A stretch of DNA of 64,000 bases from Pseudomonas cuatrocienegasensis (GTDB lineage Bacteria > Pseudomonadota > Gammaproteobacteria > Pseudomonadales > Pseudomonadaceae), in NCBI RefSeq assembly GCF_900110925.1, contig NZ_FOFP01000019.1:1-64000 (forward strand). The letters are read 5' to 3'. The position numbers and the translations under genes were made by a program. Below, piece by piece: positions 1 to 9,760 of the stretch. The notes beneath the pieces were generated by a model that did no database searches, had not been told where the DNA came from, and saw only the letters and a program-made list of their open reading frames with translations. Numbering within the stretch: the stretch's first letter is position 1; the number at the start of each line of letters is the position of its first letter.

Positions 1-1
1 T

Positions 2-1534
2 GGCAGCGGTACCAACGCGGGCAGCTACAGCCACAGCGCCAGTGGCAGCGACGACAACTACAACCTGACCTTTGTCGATGGCAGCCTGACCATCGATAAA
101 GCCCAAGCCACCGTCACCGCCAACAGCGGCCAGATGGTCTACAACGGCCAACAGCAGAGCATTGCCGGCTTTACCGCCAACGGCCTGGTCAACGGCGAAA
201 CCACCAGCGTACTCAGCGGCGTGAGCACCAGCGGTGGCAGCGGTACCAACGCGGGCAGCTACAGCCACAGCGCCAGTGGCAGCGACGAAAACTACGACCT
301 GACCTTTGTCGATGGCAACCTGACCATCAACAAAGCCGCCCTGACCGTCACCGCCAATAACGCCAGCAAAACCTACAACGGCCTGGCCTTTAGCGGCGGT
401 AATGGCGTCAGCTACAGCGGCTTCGTCAATGGCGAGGGCGCTGCCGTGCTTGGCGGCACACTCACTTACGGCGGCAGCTCCCAGGGCACGATCAATGCCG
501 GCACTTACGGCCTGAACGTTAGCGGCCTGACCGCCAGTAACTACGACATCAGCTACAACGCCGGCAGCCTCAACGTTGCTAAGGCCCAAGCCACCGTCAC
601 CGCCAACAGCGGCCAGATGACCTACAACGGCCAACAGCAAAGCATTACCGGCTTTACCGCCAGCGGCCTGGTCAACGGGGAAACCGCAAGCGTACTCAGC
701 GGTGTCAGCACCAGCGGTGGCAGCGGCACCAATGCGGGCAGCTACAGCCACAGCGCCAGTGGTACGGATGGCAACTACGAGCTGACCTTTGCCGATGGCA
801 GCCTGACCATCGATAAAGCCCAAGCCACCGTCACCGCCAACAGCGGCCAGGTGATCTACAACGGCCAACAGCAGAGCGTTAGCGGCTTTACCGCCAGCGG
901 CCTGGTCAATGGAGAAACCGCAAGCGTACTCAGCGGCGTCAGCACCAGCGGTGGCAATGGCAGCAATGCTGGCGGCTATATCCACAGCGCCACTGGCACG
1001 GATGGCAACTACGACCTGAGCTTTATCGACGGTGCACTAACCATCGACAAAGCCGACCTGACCATCACCGCCAACGACGCCAACAAGATCGCCGGACAAA
1101 GCATCGCGCTCACCGGCTACAGCGCCAGCGGCCTGCTGGGTGACGACAGCATCAGCAGCGTCAGCCTCAGCAGCTTGGGCCAGCCCACAACCGCTGCGGC
1201 CGGTAACTACGCCATCGTCGCCAGCGATGCGCTCGGTGCAGCCTTGAGCAACTACGATATCGACTACCAGAACGGCACCTTGCTGGTCAGCGCAGCGCCA
1301 ATCACACCGACTACGCCTAGCAACCAACAGCCAACAGCCAACACCCCGACCTATATCAGCGTACTGGCGTCGAACGGCCAAAGCCTTTCAACCCAAGCGC
1401 CACAACAGGCCAGGCAGGAGACAGTCAGTGAACCCGAGGCTCAGAACCTGCAAATGCTGATGACCAACCCGCTCGCCGAGGTCATAAACCTGCAAGTCAT
1501 CAACCAGGGCATCCGCCTGCCAGAAGGAATTTGA
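2..1534 (+). CDS. TPS exoprotein (TpsA1), C-terminal part only; 5' end outside the window
   Basis: The reading frame is already open at the first bases, so this is the 3' end of a larger gene. It codes tandem Ig-like MBG-type modules of about 78 residues, each ending in a 'LTI(D/N)KA'-like strand. Three or four of them are nearly identical, with a 234-bp DNA period. The last module and the tail, ending in GIRLPEGI, match the end of the 2027-residue TpsA at 3674-9757, so the two are paralogues. TpsB1 starts 3 bp after the stop. Known for the family: TpsA proteins are exported by their TpsB and act as adhesins, cytolysins or contact-dependent toxins. No toxin domain is visible here, so a surface adhesin is the likely role (inference). 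The N-terminal TPS domain must lie upstream of the window. Confidence 0.85.
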   Translation, partial: GSGTNAGSYSHSASGSDDNYNLTFVDGSLTIDKAQATVTANSGQMVYNGQQQSIAGFTANGLVNGETTSVLSGVSTSGGSGTNAGSYSHSASGSDENYDLTFVDGNLTINKAALTVTANNASKTYNGLAFSGGNGVSYSGFVNGEGAAVLGGTLTYGGSSQGTINAGTYGLNVSGLTASNYDISYNAGSLNVAKAQATVTANSGQMTYNGQQQSITGFTASGLVNGETASVLSGVSTSGGSGTNAGSYSHSASGTDGNYELTFADGSLTIDKAQATVTANSGQVIYNGQQQSVSGFTASGLVNGETASVLSGVSTSGGNGSNAGGYIHSATGTDGNYDLSFIDGALTIDKADLTITANDANKIAGQSIALTGYSASGLLGDDSISSVSLSSLGQPTTAAAGNYAIVASDALGAALSNYDIDYQNGTLLVSAAPITPTTPSNQQPTANTPTYISVLASNGQSLSTQAPQQARQETVSEPEAQNLQMLMTNPLAEVINLQVINQGIRLPEGI

Positions 1535-1537
1535 TTT

Positions 1538-3190
1538 ATGCGTTTCGTTTATCCACTGGCCGGTGCTGCCGTTTCCCTGTTGTCGCTGTCGGTGGCGGCG
1601 GCCACCTTGCCGGACGCTGGCCAGTCGCAACAGAACATCGATCAGCGCCCGCTGCAATTGCCGGGCAAGCAGCGCCTGGAGCTGAACCTGCCTGATGCGC
1701 CGTCGAGCGCGGCGACCGCCAGCGGGCCGAGCCTGCAAGTCAGTGGTTTTACCCTGCAAGGCAATAGCGCCATTGCCAGCGATGAGCTGTTGCCGCTGCT
1801 CAGTGATCTGCAAGGCCGCACGGTGGCGCTCGGCGAGCTGCAAGCCGCTGCCAACCGCATCACCCTGGCCTACCGCGAGCGCGGTTATCCGCTGGCGCGG
1901 GCTTACGTGCCGGCGCAGGAGATCGACGGTGGCGTGGTGCAGATTGCAGTGATGGAAGGCCGTTATGGCGAGGTCGCACTCAACAACAGCGCGCGGGTTT
2001 CTGGCGCGGCACTGGCTCCGCTCTCGGCCCTCAAAAGTGGTGATGCGGTGCGCGGCGCGGCCCTGGAACGCAGCCTGCTGCTCTTGTCCGACACGCCCGG
2101 GGTGGAGGTGAAATCCACCCTTAAACCAGGCGCATCGGTCGGCGCTACTGACCTGCTGGTGGACGTGCTGCCCGGCCCGCTGCTGTCCGGCTCGGTGGAT
2201 GCCGACAACTACGGCAACCGTTTTACTGGCGAGTACCGCCTGGGCGGCACGCTCAACCTCAACAGCCCGCTGGGCCTGGGTGATCGCCTGTCGCTGCGCG
2301 CCATGGGCTCGGACGAAGACCAGCAATACGGGCGCATCGCCTACCAGTTGCCGATAGGCCCCTGGGCCACGCAGGTGGGCGTGGCCTATTCGGACATGGA
2401 CTATCAACTGGCCAAGGATTTCGAGGATCTCGACGCCCATGGCAATGCGCGCATCACCAGTGTTTACGCCATCCAGCCGCTGCTGCGCAGCCGCGATTTC
2501 TCCCTGTATGCGCAACTGCAGTTCGACGATAAGCGCCTCAAGGATGACATCGACCAGTTCGACAGCAAGAGCGACAAGCGCTCGCGCGTGGTCATCGCCA
2601 CCCTCAACGGCAACAGCCGCGACACCCTGCTCGGCGGCGGCGTCAACAGCTTTTCTCTCGCCTGGAGCCAGGGCAGCCTGACTATCGACGGTGCGGCGGC
2701 CAAACGTAGCGACGACCTGAGCGCCGGCACGCGCGGCCAGTTCCACAAAATCAACCCGAGCCTGGTGCGCCTGCAACGCCTGACTGAGCGTTTCAGCCTG
2801 TACGGCCAACTGCAAGGCCAGTGGGCCGACGGCAACCTGGACAGCTCGGAGAAGATCAGCCTCGGCGGTGCCTACGGTGTACGCGCTTATCCGCAAGGTG
2901 AAGCCTCCGGCGATCAAGGCTGGCTGGCCAACCTCGAACTGCGTTACGCGCTGACCGATACCTGGCAGCTCAGCACCTTCGCCGACCATGGCGAAGTGCG
3001 CCTGAACAAAGACACCTGGAGCAACGGTGAAAACCACCGCAGCCTCTCGGCAGCCGGCATCGGCGCACGCTGGGCCGCACACGGCTGGCAGATCAACACC
3101 GTAGCCGCCTGGAAGCTGGGCAACGCCGACGCGCAAAGCGACGTCGAGCGCTCGCCGCGTGTCTGGGCGCAAGTGGTGCGGTTCTTCTAA
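1538..3190 (+). CDS. TpsB1: ShlB/FhaC/HecB-family outer-membrane transporter of the two-partner secretion system
   Basis: A 550-residue Omp85-superfamily transporter, the usual TpsB size. It shows a signal peptide (residues 1-22), a proline/glutamine-rich linker, a POTRA domain at about 65-150 (VSGFTLQGNS... to GRYGEVALNN) and a C-terminal beta-barrel from about 205 to 550. The last residue is phenylalanine, as expected for BAM-inserted barrels. It starts 3 bp after tpsA1, so the two are almost certainly cotranscribed and this protein exports TpsA1. The barrel motif usually written VRGY reads VRAY (about residue 447). Compared with TpsB2 at 9761-11413 I count about 14 amino-acid differences, roughly 97% identity. 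The pair arose by recent duplication or is kept alike by gene conversion. Confidence 0.93.
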   Translation: MRFVYPLAGAAVSLLSLSVAAATLPDAGQSQQNIDQRPLQLPGKQRLELNLPDAPSSAATASGPSLQVSGFTLQGNSAIASDELLPLLSDLQGRTVALGELQAAANRITLAYRERGYPLARAYVPAQEIDGGVVQIAVMEGRYGEVALNNSARVSGAALAPLSALKSGDAVRGAALERSLLLLSDTPGVEVKSTLKPGASVGATDLLVDVLPGPLLSGSVDADNYGNRFTGEYRLGGTLNLNSPLGLGDRLSLRAMGSDEDQQYGRIAYQLPIGPWATQVGVAYSDMDYQLAKDFEDLDAHGNARITSVYAIQPLLRSRDFSLYAQLQFDDKRLKDDIDQFDSKSDKRSRVVIATLNGNSRDTLLGGGVNSFSLAWSQGSLTIDGAAAKRSDDLSAGTRGQFHKINPSLVRLQRLTERFSLYGQLQGQWADGNLDSSEKISLGGAYGVRAYPQGEASGDQGWLANLELRYALTDTWQLSTFADHGEVRLNKDTWSNGENHRSLSAAGIGARWAAHGWQINTVAAWKLGNADAQSDVERSPRVWAQVVRFF

Positions 3191-3673
3191 GAATCGGTTA
3201 ACGATCGTTCAGGCATTAGCCTACCGTAGGGTGGACGACGCTTCACCCGTCCACCGCTGCACGATCGCCATGGTGGACAAAAAGAGCGTTGTCCACCCTA
3301 CATCTGGAGTGTGGGAGCCATCACAAACAATCGCGGCAGAATCATCCAGATCGCTCCTCATGCTCCGCGTGGGGATGCCGCCATGGATGCTTTGCGTACA
3401 ACGTTGAACACCGCCGAACCCAAACGGGCGCAGAGCGCTCTAGCCTGGGCTCCCCCGCTGGAGCGTGGGGCCATCAAAACCCACAATTGCGTCGCTACCC
3501 ACCTGGGTATCTATTTCAAGCGATAGCCAGTTGCCAATGCTTTCACGTTCAATGATGCTTATTGGCTGAGCAAGCGGGTAAGCACTCGCCTGCGCGCCAC
3601 ATTGCCGGTTCACCCCTTGTCGCCCAACACATCGGCACAACCGGTCGGTCTTCATCGTTAAAGGGATTACGCC
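3191..3673. other. 483-bp intergenic region between tpsB1 and tpsA2
   Basis: No convincing gene is present. The first part holds the inverted repeat listed at 3226-3301. Further on (about 3355-3480) is a GC-rich stretch with 'gctcctcatgctccgcgtgg' and 'gctggagcgtggg'-like blocks that resemble dispersed intergenic repeats of pseudomonads. The last 150 bp before tpsA2 should contain its promoter and leader, but I could not pick a reliable -35/-10 pair. Short open frames here lack homology and a Shine-Dalgarno sequence. Confidence 0.6.
3226..3301. repeat. Inverted repeat, family A (GTAGGGTGGA...TCCACCCTAC), copy 1
   Basis: A 76-bp palindromic element whose arms begin and end with gtagggtggac / gtccaccctac, with a second internal pair (cgtccacc / ggtggac). 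It lies 36 bp after tpsB1. Near-identical copies occur at 11476-11551, after the second tpsB, and at 29398-29466 between two unrelated genes. It could act as a transcription terminator or a REP-like mobile repeat. It has no poly-T run. Confidence 0.8.
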
Positions 3674-6600
3674 ATGAACCGTACCTACGCCCTTGTCTGG
3701 AACCCAAGCCTCGCCACCTGGACCGTTGCACATGAACACGCCCGGCGGCGCGGCAAGGGCGCAGGTGCGGTACTCGCGGCAGCCCTGCTGCTGCCGGCCA
3801 TGGTGTTTGCCGCCGACCTGCCAACAGGCGGCCAGGTGGCATCGGGCAGCGGCCAGATTGGTACACCCTCGAACAACCAGATGGTCATCGACCAGGCCAG
3901 CAACAAACTGGCCATCGACTGGCAGAGTTTCGATATCGCCGCCGGTAACAAGGTGACCTTCCACCAGCCTGGCCGCGATGCCATCGCGCTGAACCGCGTG
4001 CTCGGCAGCGACGGTTCGAAAATCATGGGCCAGCTCGATGCCAACGGCCGGGTATTCATCGTCAACCCCAACGGGGTGCTGTTCGGCGCTAACGCTCAGG
4101 TCAATGTCGGCGCCCTGGTGGCCTCCACGCTGGATATCAGCAACAGCGATTTTGAGGCCGGCAACTACCGCTTCAAGGGCGATGGCAGCAATGCCCGCGT
4201 TATCAACAACGGTCAAATAACCGCAGCCGACGGCGGCAGCGTCGCCCTGCTCGGCGGCACGGTGAGCAACAACGGGGTGATCGTTGCCAACCAGGGTACG
4301 GTTGCCCTGGCCGCTGGCAATGCGGTCACCCTGGATTTTGCCGGTGATGGCCTGCTTAACGTGCAGGTCGATGAGGCGGTGGTTGATGCCCTGGTGGAAA
4401 ACCAGCAACTGATCAAGGCCGATGGCGGCCAGGTGCTGCTGACCGCCAACGCCGGCGACGCCCTGCTGAAAACCGTGGTCAACAACACCGGCGTGATCGA
4501 GGCGCAAACCCTCGGCGAGAAGGACGGCAAGATCGTCCTGCTCGGCAGCTTCGATGGCGGCACGGTGCAAGTGGCCGGTACCCTGGATGCCAGCGCGCCC
4601 GATGGGGGTAATGGCGGCTTTATCGACACCAGCGGCGCCCATGTCAAAGTGGCTGATGGTGCGAAAGTCACCACCAAGGCGGCGGACGGCAAGACCGGTA
4701 CCTGGCTGATCGATCCGACTGATTTTACCGTCAGCGCAGGCAGTGCCATACAGACTAATAGCGGTATCGGCGCCACCACCCTCAGCAATAACCTGAACAA
4801 CACCAGCGTCACCTTGCAAACCGTGGCTAGCGGCAGCGAAGACGGCGATATCAACGTCAACGCCGCCGTAACCTGGAATGCCGGCACCACGCTGACGCTG
4901 AGCGCCCATAACGACATCAATATCAACGCCGCCATCACCGCACAGAATGCTAACGGCAAAGTCGCCTTGCAGTACGGCCAGGCCAGCACTGATGGCGGCA
5001 CAGCGGACTACCACATCAAGGCCCCGATCAACCTGCAAAGCGGCAACAACTTCAGCACCCGGAAAGGCTCGACCGGCAGCCTGATCAGCTACACCGTGGT
5101 CAACGATGCCAACGCACTGCAGGCTATGAGCAGCACCCTGGGCGGCAACTATGCCCTGGGCAGTGATATCGACCTGAGCAGCATCACCAACTGGACGCCC
5201 GTAGGTAGTAGTGACTCCAGTCAATTCACCGGCGAGCTGGCAGGCCTAGGCCATACCCTGAGTAATTTGACCATTGACCGCAGCAGTACCGACTATGTCG
5301 GCTTGTTCGGCTATACCAGCTACATCAGTGTGATCCGCGATATTGGCCTAGTCGATGGCAGCGTTACGGGCAACAACAGGGTCGGCGGGCTGGTCGGAGA
5401 TAACTACGGCACCATCAGCAACGCCTATGCCACCGGTAGCGTTTCAGGCAGCGAACACGTCGGCGGGCTGGTCGGACACAACGACGGCACCATCAGCAAC
5501 GCCTATGCCACCGGCAGCGTTACGGGCAACAACAGAGTCGGTGGGCTAGTCGGATACAACGACTACGGCACCCTCAGAAACGCCTATGCCACCGGTAGTG
5601 TTACGGGCAGCGAATACGTCGGCGGGCTGGTCGGATACAACGACAACACCATCAGCAACGCCTATGCCACCGGTAGCGTTACGGGCAGCAGCGACGTCGG
5701 CGGGCTAGTCGGAAACAATGACTACGGCACCATCAGCAACGCCTACTGGGACAGCATCAGCACCGAACAAAATAATGCACTCGGTGGTGGAAGTGGAACC
5801 GGAACTGACATAAGCAGCAACCGCTACAACCACAGCGGCTATACCGGCCTCGGTACCTGGGCTCTGGTAACCGGCACATCCAACGTTTATGCCGCCAGCG
5901 ACAGCAACGGCGTGCAATGGATCATGATCGAAGGCCAGACCCGCCCCTTCCTCGCCAGCGAATACAGCACCAGCATCAGCAACGCCCATCAATTGCAACT
6001 GATGGCCTACAACCTGGGTGCCAACTACACCCTGGCAGGCGATATCGACGCCAGCGCCACCGCAGGCAGCAACCTCAGTGATATGTGGAGCACATCAGGT
6101 TTCGTGCCGGTGGGCGATAACGCCAATAAATTCGGTGGCCAAATAAATGGCAATGGCCATGTCATCACGGGGCTAACCATCGACCGCAGCGCTACGGACT
6201 ACGTCGGCTTGTTCGGCTATATCGACAGCGCCAGTAGGATCAGCGATATCGGCCTGGTCGGTGGCAGCGTATCGGGTCGCAACAACGTCGGCGGACTGGT
6301 TGGACTGGTCGCATTCAACGGCGCAACCGTCAACAACGCCTTTGTCACCGCCAATGTCTCGGGCGCGGATTACGTCGGCGGGCTGGCGGGCCACAACCAG
6401 GGAACCATCAGCAACGCCTACGCCACCGGCAACGTCTCGGGCAGTAATTACCTCGGCGGGCTGGCCGGCTACAACAACCAGGGAATCATCAGCAACGCCT
6501 ATGCCACCGGCGACGTCTCGAGCATCGTCGCGGGAAATAGCTACCTCGGCGGGCTGGTCGGACTCAACACCTCAGGGACCATCAGCAACGCCTATGCCAT

Positions 6601-9600
6601 TGGCAGCGTCTCGGGAAACGCCTACGTCGGCGGGCTGGCCGGCTACAACACGGGCAACATCAGCAACGCCTATGCCATTGGCAGCGTCTCGGGAAATGGC
6701 TACGTCGGCGGGCTGGTCGGATACAACGCCCTAGGAACCATCAGCTACGCCTATACCACCGGCAGCGTCTCGGGCGGCTCTTACGTCGGCGGGCTGGCCG
6801 GCTACAACACGGGCAACATCAGCAACGCCTATGCCATTGGCAGCGTCTCGGGAAATGGCTACGTCGGCGGGCTGGTCGGCTACAACCTCGGTAGAGCCAT
6901 CAGCAACGCCTATGCCACCGGCAGCGTTTCGGGTAGCAACGCCGTCGGCGGGTTGGTCGGCTACAACGATAACGGAAACATCAGCAACAGCTTCTACGCC
7001 ACCACCGAAGCCGGTGGCAACGCCATTAACGACAGCGGCGCAACTGCGAATGAGTTCAGCGGAAATACTAATGGCACAGGCACAACCTGGGCCCAACTAA
7101 CCCAGTCCTCGACCTTCACCGGCTGGGATATCGCCAGCACAGGCGGCTCGAGTGCCGTCTGGCGCATCTACGACGGCTACAGCGCCCCATTGCTGCGCAG
7201 CTTCCTGCAGAGCATTACGCTCACCGCCGATGCCAGCGGCGGCAGCAAGACCTATAACGGCACGGCCGCCACGGGCACCACCACCTATACCGGCAGCGAC
7301 CTCGACACCAGTAAGCTCCTGGGCACCCTGGGTTATGCCAGCAATAGCAAAAACGCGGGGACTTACAGCAGCGCCGATGGATCGCTGATTCTCAGCGGCC
7401 TTTACTCGGGTCAGCAGGGCTACGACATCAGCTATGCCGACACAAGCCTGACCATCAGCAAGGCCGCCCTGGCCATCACCGGCATCAGCGCCCTCAACAA
7501 AACCTACGACGCCACCACCCATGCCAGCCTGACAGGCAGCGTCGCGGTGAATGTCCTGGGCAGCGATATCGTCTCCGTCAGCGGCACGGGTATCGGCAGC
7601 TTTGCTGACGCCAATGCCGACAGCAACAAGGCGGTGACTGTTAGCGGTTATTCGCTCACCGGGGCCGATGCCGGCAACTACAACCTGCTGCAGCCCACCG
7701 GAGTGACCGCCAGCATCAACAAGGCCGACCTGACCTTGAGCGGTAGCAAGGTCTATGACGGCAGCACCTCAGTGGCGGGCAGCACGCTGACGGCGACCGG
7801 CGTGGCCGGCCAGACCTTCACCGTCACCGGCTCAGGCGATGCCAGCAATCTGGCCAGCAAGAATGTGCAAAGCGGTTCGGCGCTCGCCAGCACCATGGGC
7901 CTGAGCCTGGGCAGCAGCAGCAATGGTGGCCTGGCCAGCAATTACAATGCGCCTGGCTTGGCCGGCAGCAGTTACACCGTAACCGCCAAGGGGATCACGC
8001 TGATAGGCATTACCGCCGCCGACAAAACCTACGACGCCACTACCACGGCCACGCTCAACACAGCGGCCCTGGGCTACTCGGGCGTGATCGGCGGCGATAT
8101 TGTCGCGCTGGCAGGCAGTGGGTCCGGCAGCTTTGCGACCAAGAATGTCGGCACTAATAAAACGGTAACGGTCTCGGGCTACAGCTTGATCGGCGATGAT
8201 GCGGGTAACTACGTCGTCACCCAGCCGACCGGCCTGACAGCCAGCGTCAGCAAGGCCAACCTGGCGGTGTCGGGTATCGCCGCGGTCAACAAGACCTATG
8301 ATGCCACCACCGGCGCCACTCTAAGCGGCACGGCTGCGGTTAGCGCACTGGGCAGCGACATCGTATCGGTCACGGGTACCGGCGCCGGCAGCTTTGCCGA
8401 CGCCAATGCCGGCGTTGGCAAAGCCGTTACCGTCACCGGCTATGCGCTGACCGGCAGCGATGCCGACAACTACAACCTGGTGCAGCCGACCGGCCTGACC
8501 GCCAGCATCAACAAGGCCGACCTGACCTTGAGTGGCAGCAAGGTCTATGACGGCAGCACTGCTGTAGCAGGCAGCACGCTGACGGCGACCGGTGTCGCCG
8601 GGCAGACGTTTACCGTCACCGGCTCAGGCGATGCCAGCAATCTGGCCAGCAAGAATGTGCAAAGCGGTACGACGCTGGGAAGCGCCACCGGCCTCACCTT
8701 GGGCAGCAGCAGCAATGGTGGCCTGAGCAGTAACTACAACCTGCTTAGCACCAGTGGCAGTAGTTACACCGTGACCGCCAAGGGGATCACGCTGACAGGC
8801 ATTACCGCCGCCGACAAAACCTACGACGCCACCACTGCGGCGACGCTCAACACCGCCAATGTGGCTTACTCCGGCATGATCAATGGCGATGATCTTTCCC
8901 TGGGTGGCAGTGGGTCCGGCAGCTTTGCGACCAAGGATGTCGGCACCAATAAAACGGTGACAGTCTCGGGCTACAGCTTGAGCGGCGCCGATGCGGGTAA
9001 CTACGTCGTCACCCAGCCAACCGGTCTGACCGCCACAATTAGCAAGGCCGATTTGTTGCTGACCGGCCTGACCACCGCCAATAAGATTTATGACGCTACC
9101 ACCACTGCCACACTGAGCGGCACTGCCAGCCTCGCAGCGGCCCTTGGTAGTGACGTTGTTTCTCTGAATGGCACGGGCACAGGTAACTTCGCGGACACAA
9201 ATGTTGGCACCAATAAAGCGGTGACAGTCAGCGGCTACACGCTAAGTGGCACCGATGCCGGAAACTACAACATCGCCCAGCCCAACGGGCTGACTGCCAG
9301 TATCGACAAAGCCGACCTGACCATCACCGCCAACGACGCCAGTAAGATCGCCGGGCAAAGCATCGCGTTAAGCGGTTACAGCGCCAGCGGCCTGGTGGGT
9401 AACGACAGCGTTACCTCCGTCAGCCTTAGCAGCCTCGGTCAGCCCACAACGGCACCTGCCGGCAGCTATGCCATCATCGCCAGCGACGCGATCGGTGCAG
9501 CCTTGAGCAACTACAACATCGACTACCAGGACGGCACCTTGCTGGTCACTGCGGCAGCAAGCGAGCCAACCACCGCAAGCAGCCAGCCCTACATCAGTGT

Positions 9601-9757
9601 ACTGGCCTCCAACGGCCAAACCGCTTCCACCGAAGCCAAGCAGCAGACCAATGAGTCCGAAGCCTTTAACCAAAACATGCTGATTACCAACCCCCTCAAT
9701 GTTGGCTTAAACCTGCAGGTCATTAGCGACGGCATCCGCCTGCCAGAAGGAATCTGA
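3674..9757 (+). CDS. TpsA2: large two-partner-secretion adhesin with GLUG and MBG/YDG repeats
   Basis: A complete 2027-residue exoprotein. It has an extended signal peptide region (MNRTYALVWNPSL..., cleavage near residue 45) and a haemagglutinin-type TPS domain at about 47-300 with NPNGVLFG near residue 135. GLUG repeats ((V/L)GGL(V/A)GxN...ISNAYATGSVSG) form two blocks: 5 copies at about 556-695 and 9 at about 856-1115. YDG/MBG-like Ig modules fill about 1180-1960 (KTYDATT..., KVYDGST...). A short tail ends in GIRLPEGI. I see no cysteine. The domain layout resembles CdrA- and HMW-type biofilm adhesins (family knowledge); no enzymatic or toxin domain is visible. TpsB2 starts 3 bp after the stop and is the expected transporter. 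Regulation is not evident from the sequence. Confidence 0.92.
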   Translation: MNRTYALVWNPSLATWTVAHEHARRRGKGAGAVLAAALLLPAMVFAADLPTGGQVASGSGQIGTPSNNQMVIDQASNKLAIDWQSFDIAAGNKVTFHQPGRDAIALNRVLGSDGSKIMGQLDANGRVFIVNPNGVLFGANAQVNVGALVASTLDISNSDFEAGNYRFKGDGSNARVINNGQITAADGGSVALLGGTVSNNGVIVANQGTVALAAGNAVTLDFAGDGLLNVQVDEAVVDALVENQQLIKADGGQVLLTANAGDALLKTVVNNTGVIEAQTLGEKDGKIVLLGSFDGGTVQVAGTLDASAPDGGNGGFIDTSGAHVKVADGAKVTTKAADGKTGTWLIDPTDFTVSAGSAIQTNSGIGATTLSNNLNNTSVTLQTVASGSEDGDINVNAAVTWNAGTTLTLSAHNDININAAITAQNANGKVALQYGQASTDGGTADYHIKAPINLQSGNNFSTRKGSTGSLISYTVVNDANALQAMSSTLGGNYALGSDIDLSSITNWTPVGSSDSSQFTGELAGLGHTLSNLTIDRSSTDYVGLFGYTSYISVIRDIGLVDGSVTGNNRVGGLVGDNYGTISNAYATGSVSGSEHVGGLVGHNDGTISNAYATGSVTGNNRVGGLVGYNDYGTLRNAYATGSVTGSEYVGGLVGYNDNTISNAYATGSVTGSSDVGGLVGNNDYGTISNAYWDSISTEQNNALGGGSGTGTDISSNRYNHSGYTGLGTWALVTGTSNVYAASDSNGVQWIMIEGQTRPFLASEYSTSISNAHQLQLMAYNLGANYTLAGDIDASATAGSNLSDMWSTSGFVPVGDNANKFGGQINGNGHVITGLTIDRSATDYVGLFGYIDSASRISDIGLVGGSVSGRNNVGGLVGLVAFNGATVNNAFVTANVSGADYVGGLAGHNQGTISNAYATGNVSGSNYLGGLAGYNNQGIISNAYATGDVSSIVAGNSYLGGLVGLNTSGTISNAYAIGSVSGNAYVGGLAGYNTGNISNAYAIGSVSGNGYVGGLVGYNALGTISYAYTTGSVSGGSYVGGLAGYNTGNISNAYAIGSVSGNGYVGGLVGYNLGRAISNAYATGSVSGSNAVGGLVGYNDNGNISNSFYATTEAGGNAINDSGATANEFSGNTNGTGTTWAQLTQSSTFTGWDIASTGGSSAVWRIYDGYSAPLLRSFLQSITLTADASGGSKTYNGTAATGTTTYTGSDLDTSKLLGTLGYASNSKNAGTYSSADGSLILSGLYSGQQGYDISYADTSLTISKAALAITGISALNKTYDATTHASLTGSVAVNVLGSDIVSVSGTGIGSFADANADSNKAVTVSGYSLTGADAGNYNLLQPTGVTASINKADLTLSGSKVYDGSTSVAGSTLTATGVAGQTFTVTGSGDASNLASKNVQSGSALASTMGLSLGSSSNGGLASNYNAPGLAGSSYTVTAKGITLIGITAADKTYDATTTATLNTAALGYSGVIGGDIVALAGSGSGSFATKNVGTNKTVTVSGYSLIGDDAGNYVVTQPTGLTASVSKANLAVSGIAAVNKTYDATTGATLSGTAAVSALGSDIVSVTGTGAGSFADANAGVGKAVTVTGYALTGSDADNYNLVQPTGLTASINKADLTLSGSKVYDGSTAVAGSTLTATGVAGQTFTVTGSGDASNLASKNVQSGTTLGSATGLTLGSSSNGGLSSNYNLLSTSGSSYTVTAKGITLTGITAADKTYDATTAATLNTANVAYSGMINGDDLSLGGSGSGSFATKDVGTNKTVTVSGYSLSGADAGNYVVTQPTGLTATISKADLLLTGLTTANKIYDATTTATLSGTASLAAALGSDVVSLNGTGTGNFADTNVGTNKAVTVSGYTLSGTDAGNYNIAQPNGLTASIDKADLTITANDASKIAGQSIALSGYSASGLVGNDSVTSVSLSSLGQPTTAPAGSYAIIASDAIGAALSNYNIDYQDGTLLVTAAASEPTTASSQPYISVLASNGQTASTEAKQQTNESEAFNQNMLITNPLNVGLNLQVISDGIRLPEGI

Positions 9758-9760
9758 TTC

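Noticed and set aside
1388..3172. 594-residue open frame on the minus strand opposite tpsB1 (and its twin opposite tpsB2)
   Set aside because: It is the antisense shadow of a strongly supported barrel gene in GC-rich DNA. The protein is Ala/Val/Gln-rich with no recognisable domain.
3440..5224. 594-residue minus-strand frame opposite the start of tpsA2
   Set aside because: It covers the TPS domain in antisense, and the composition is typical of a shadow frame.
5340..7020. Regular short repeats suggesting a CRISPR array
   Set aside because: The units are in frame inside tpsA2, code GLUG motifs, and there are no unique spacers between constant repeats.
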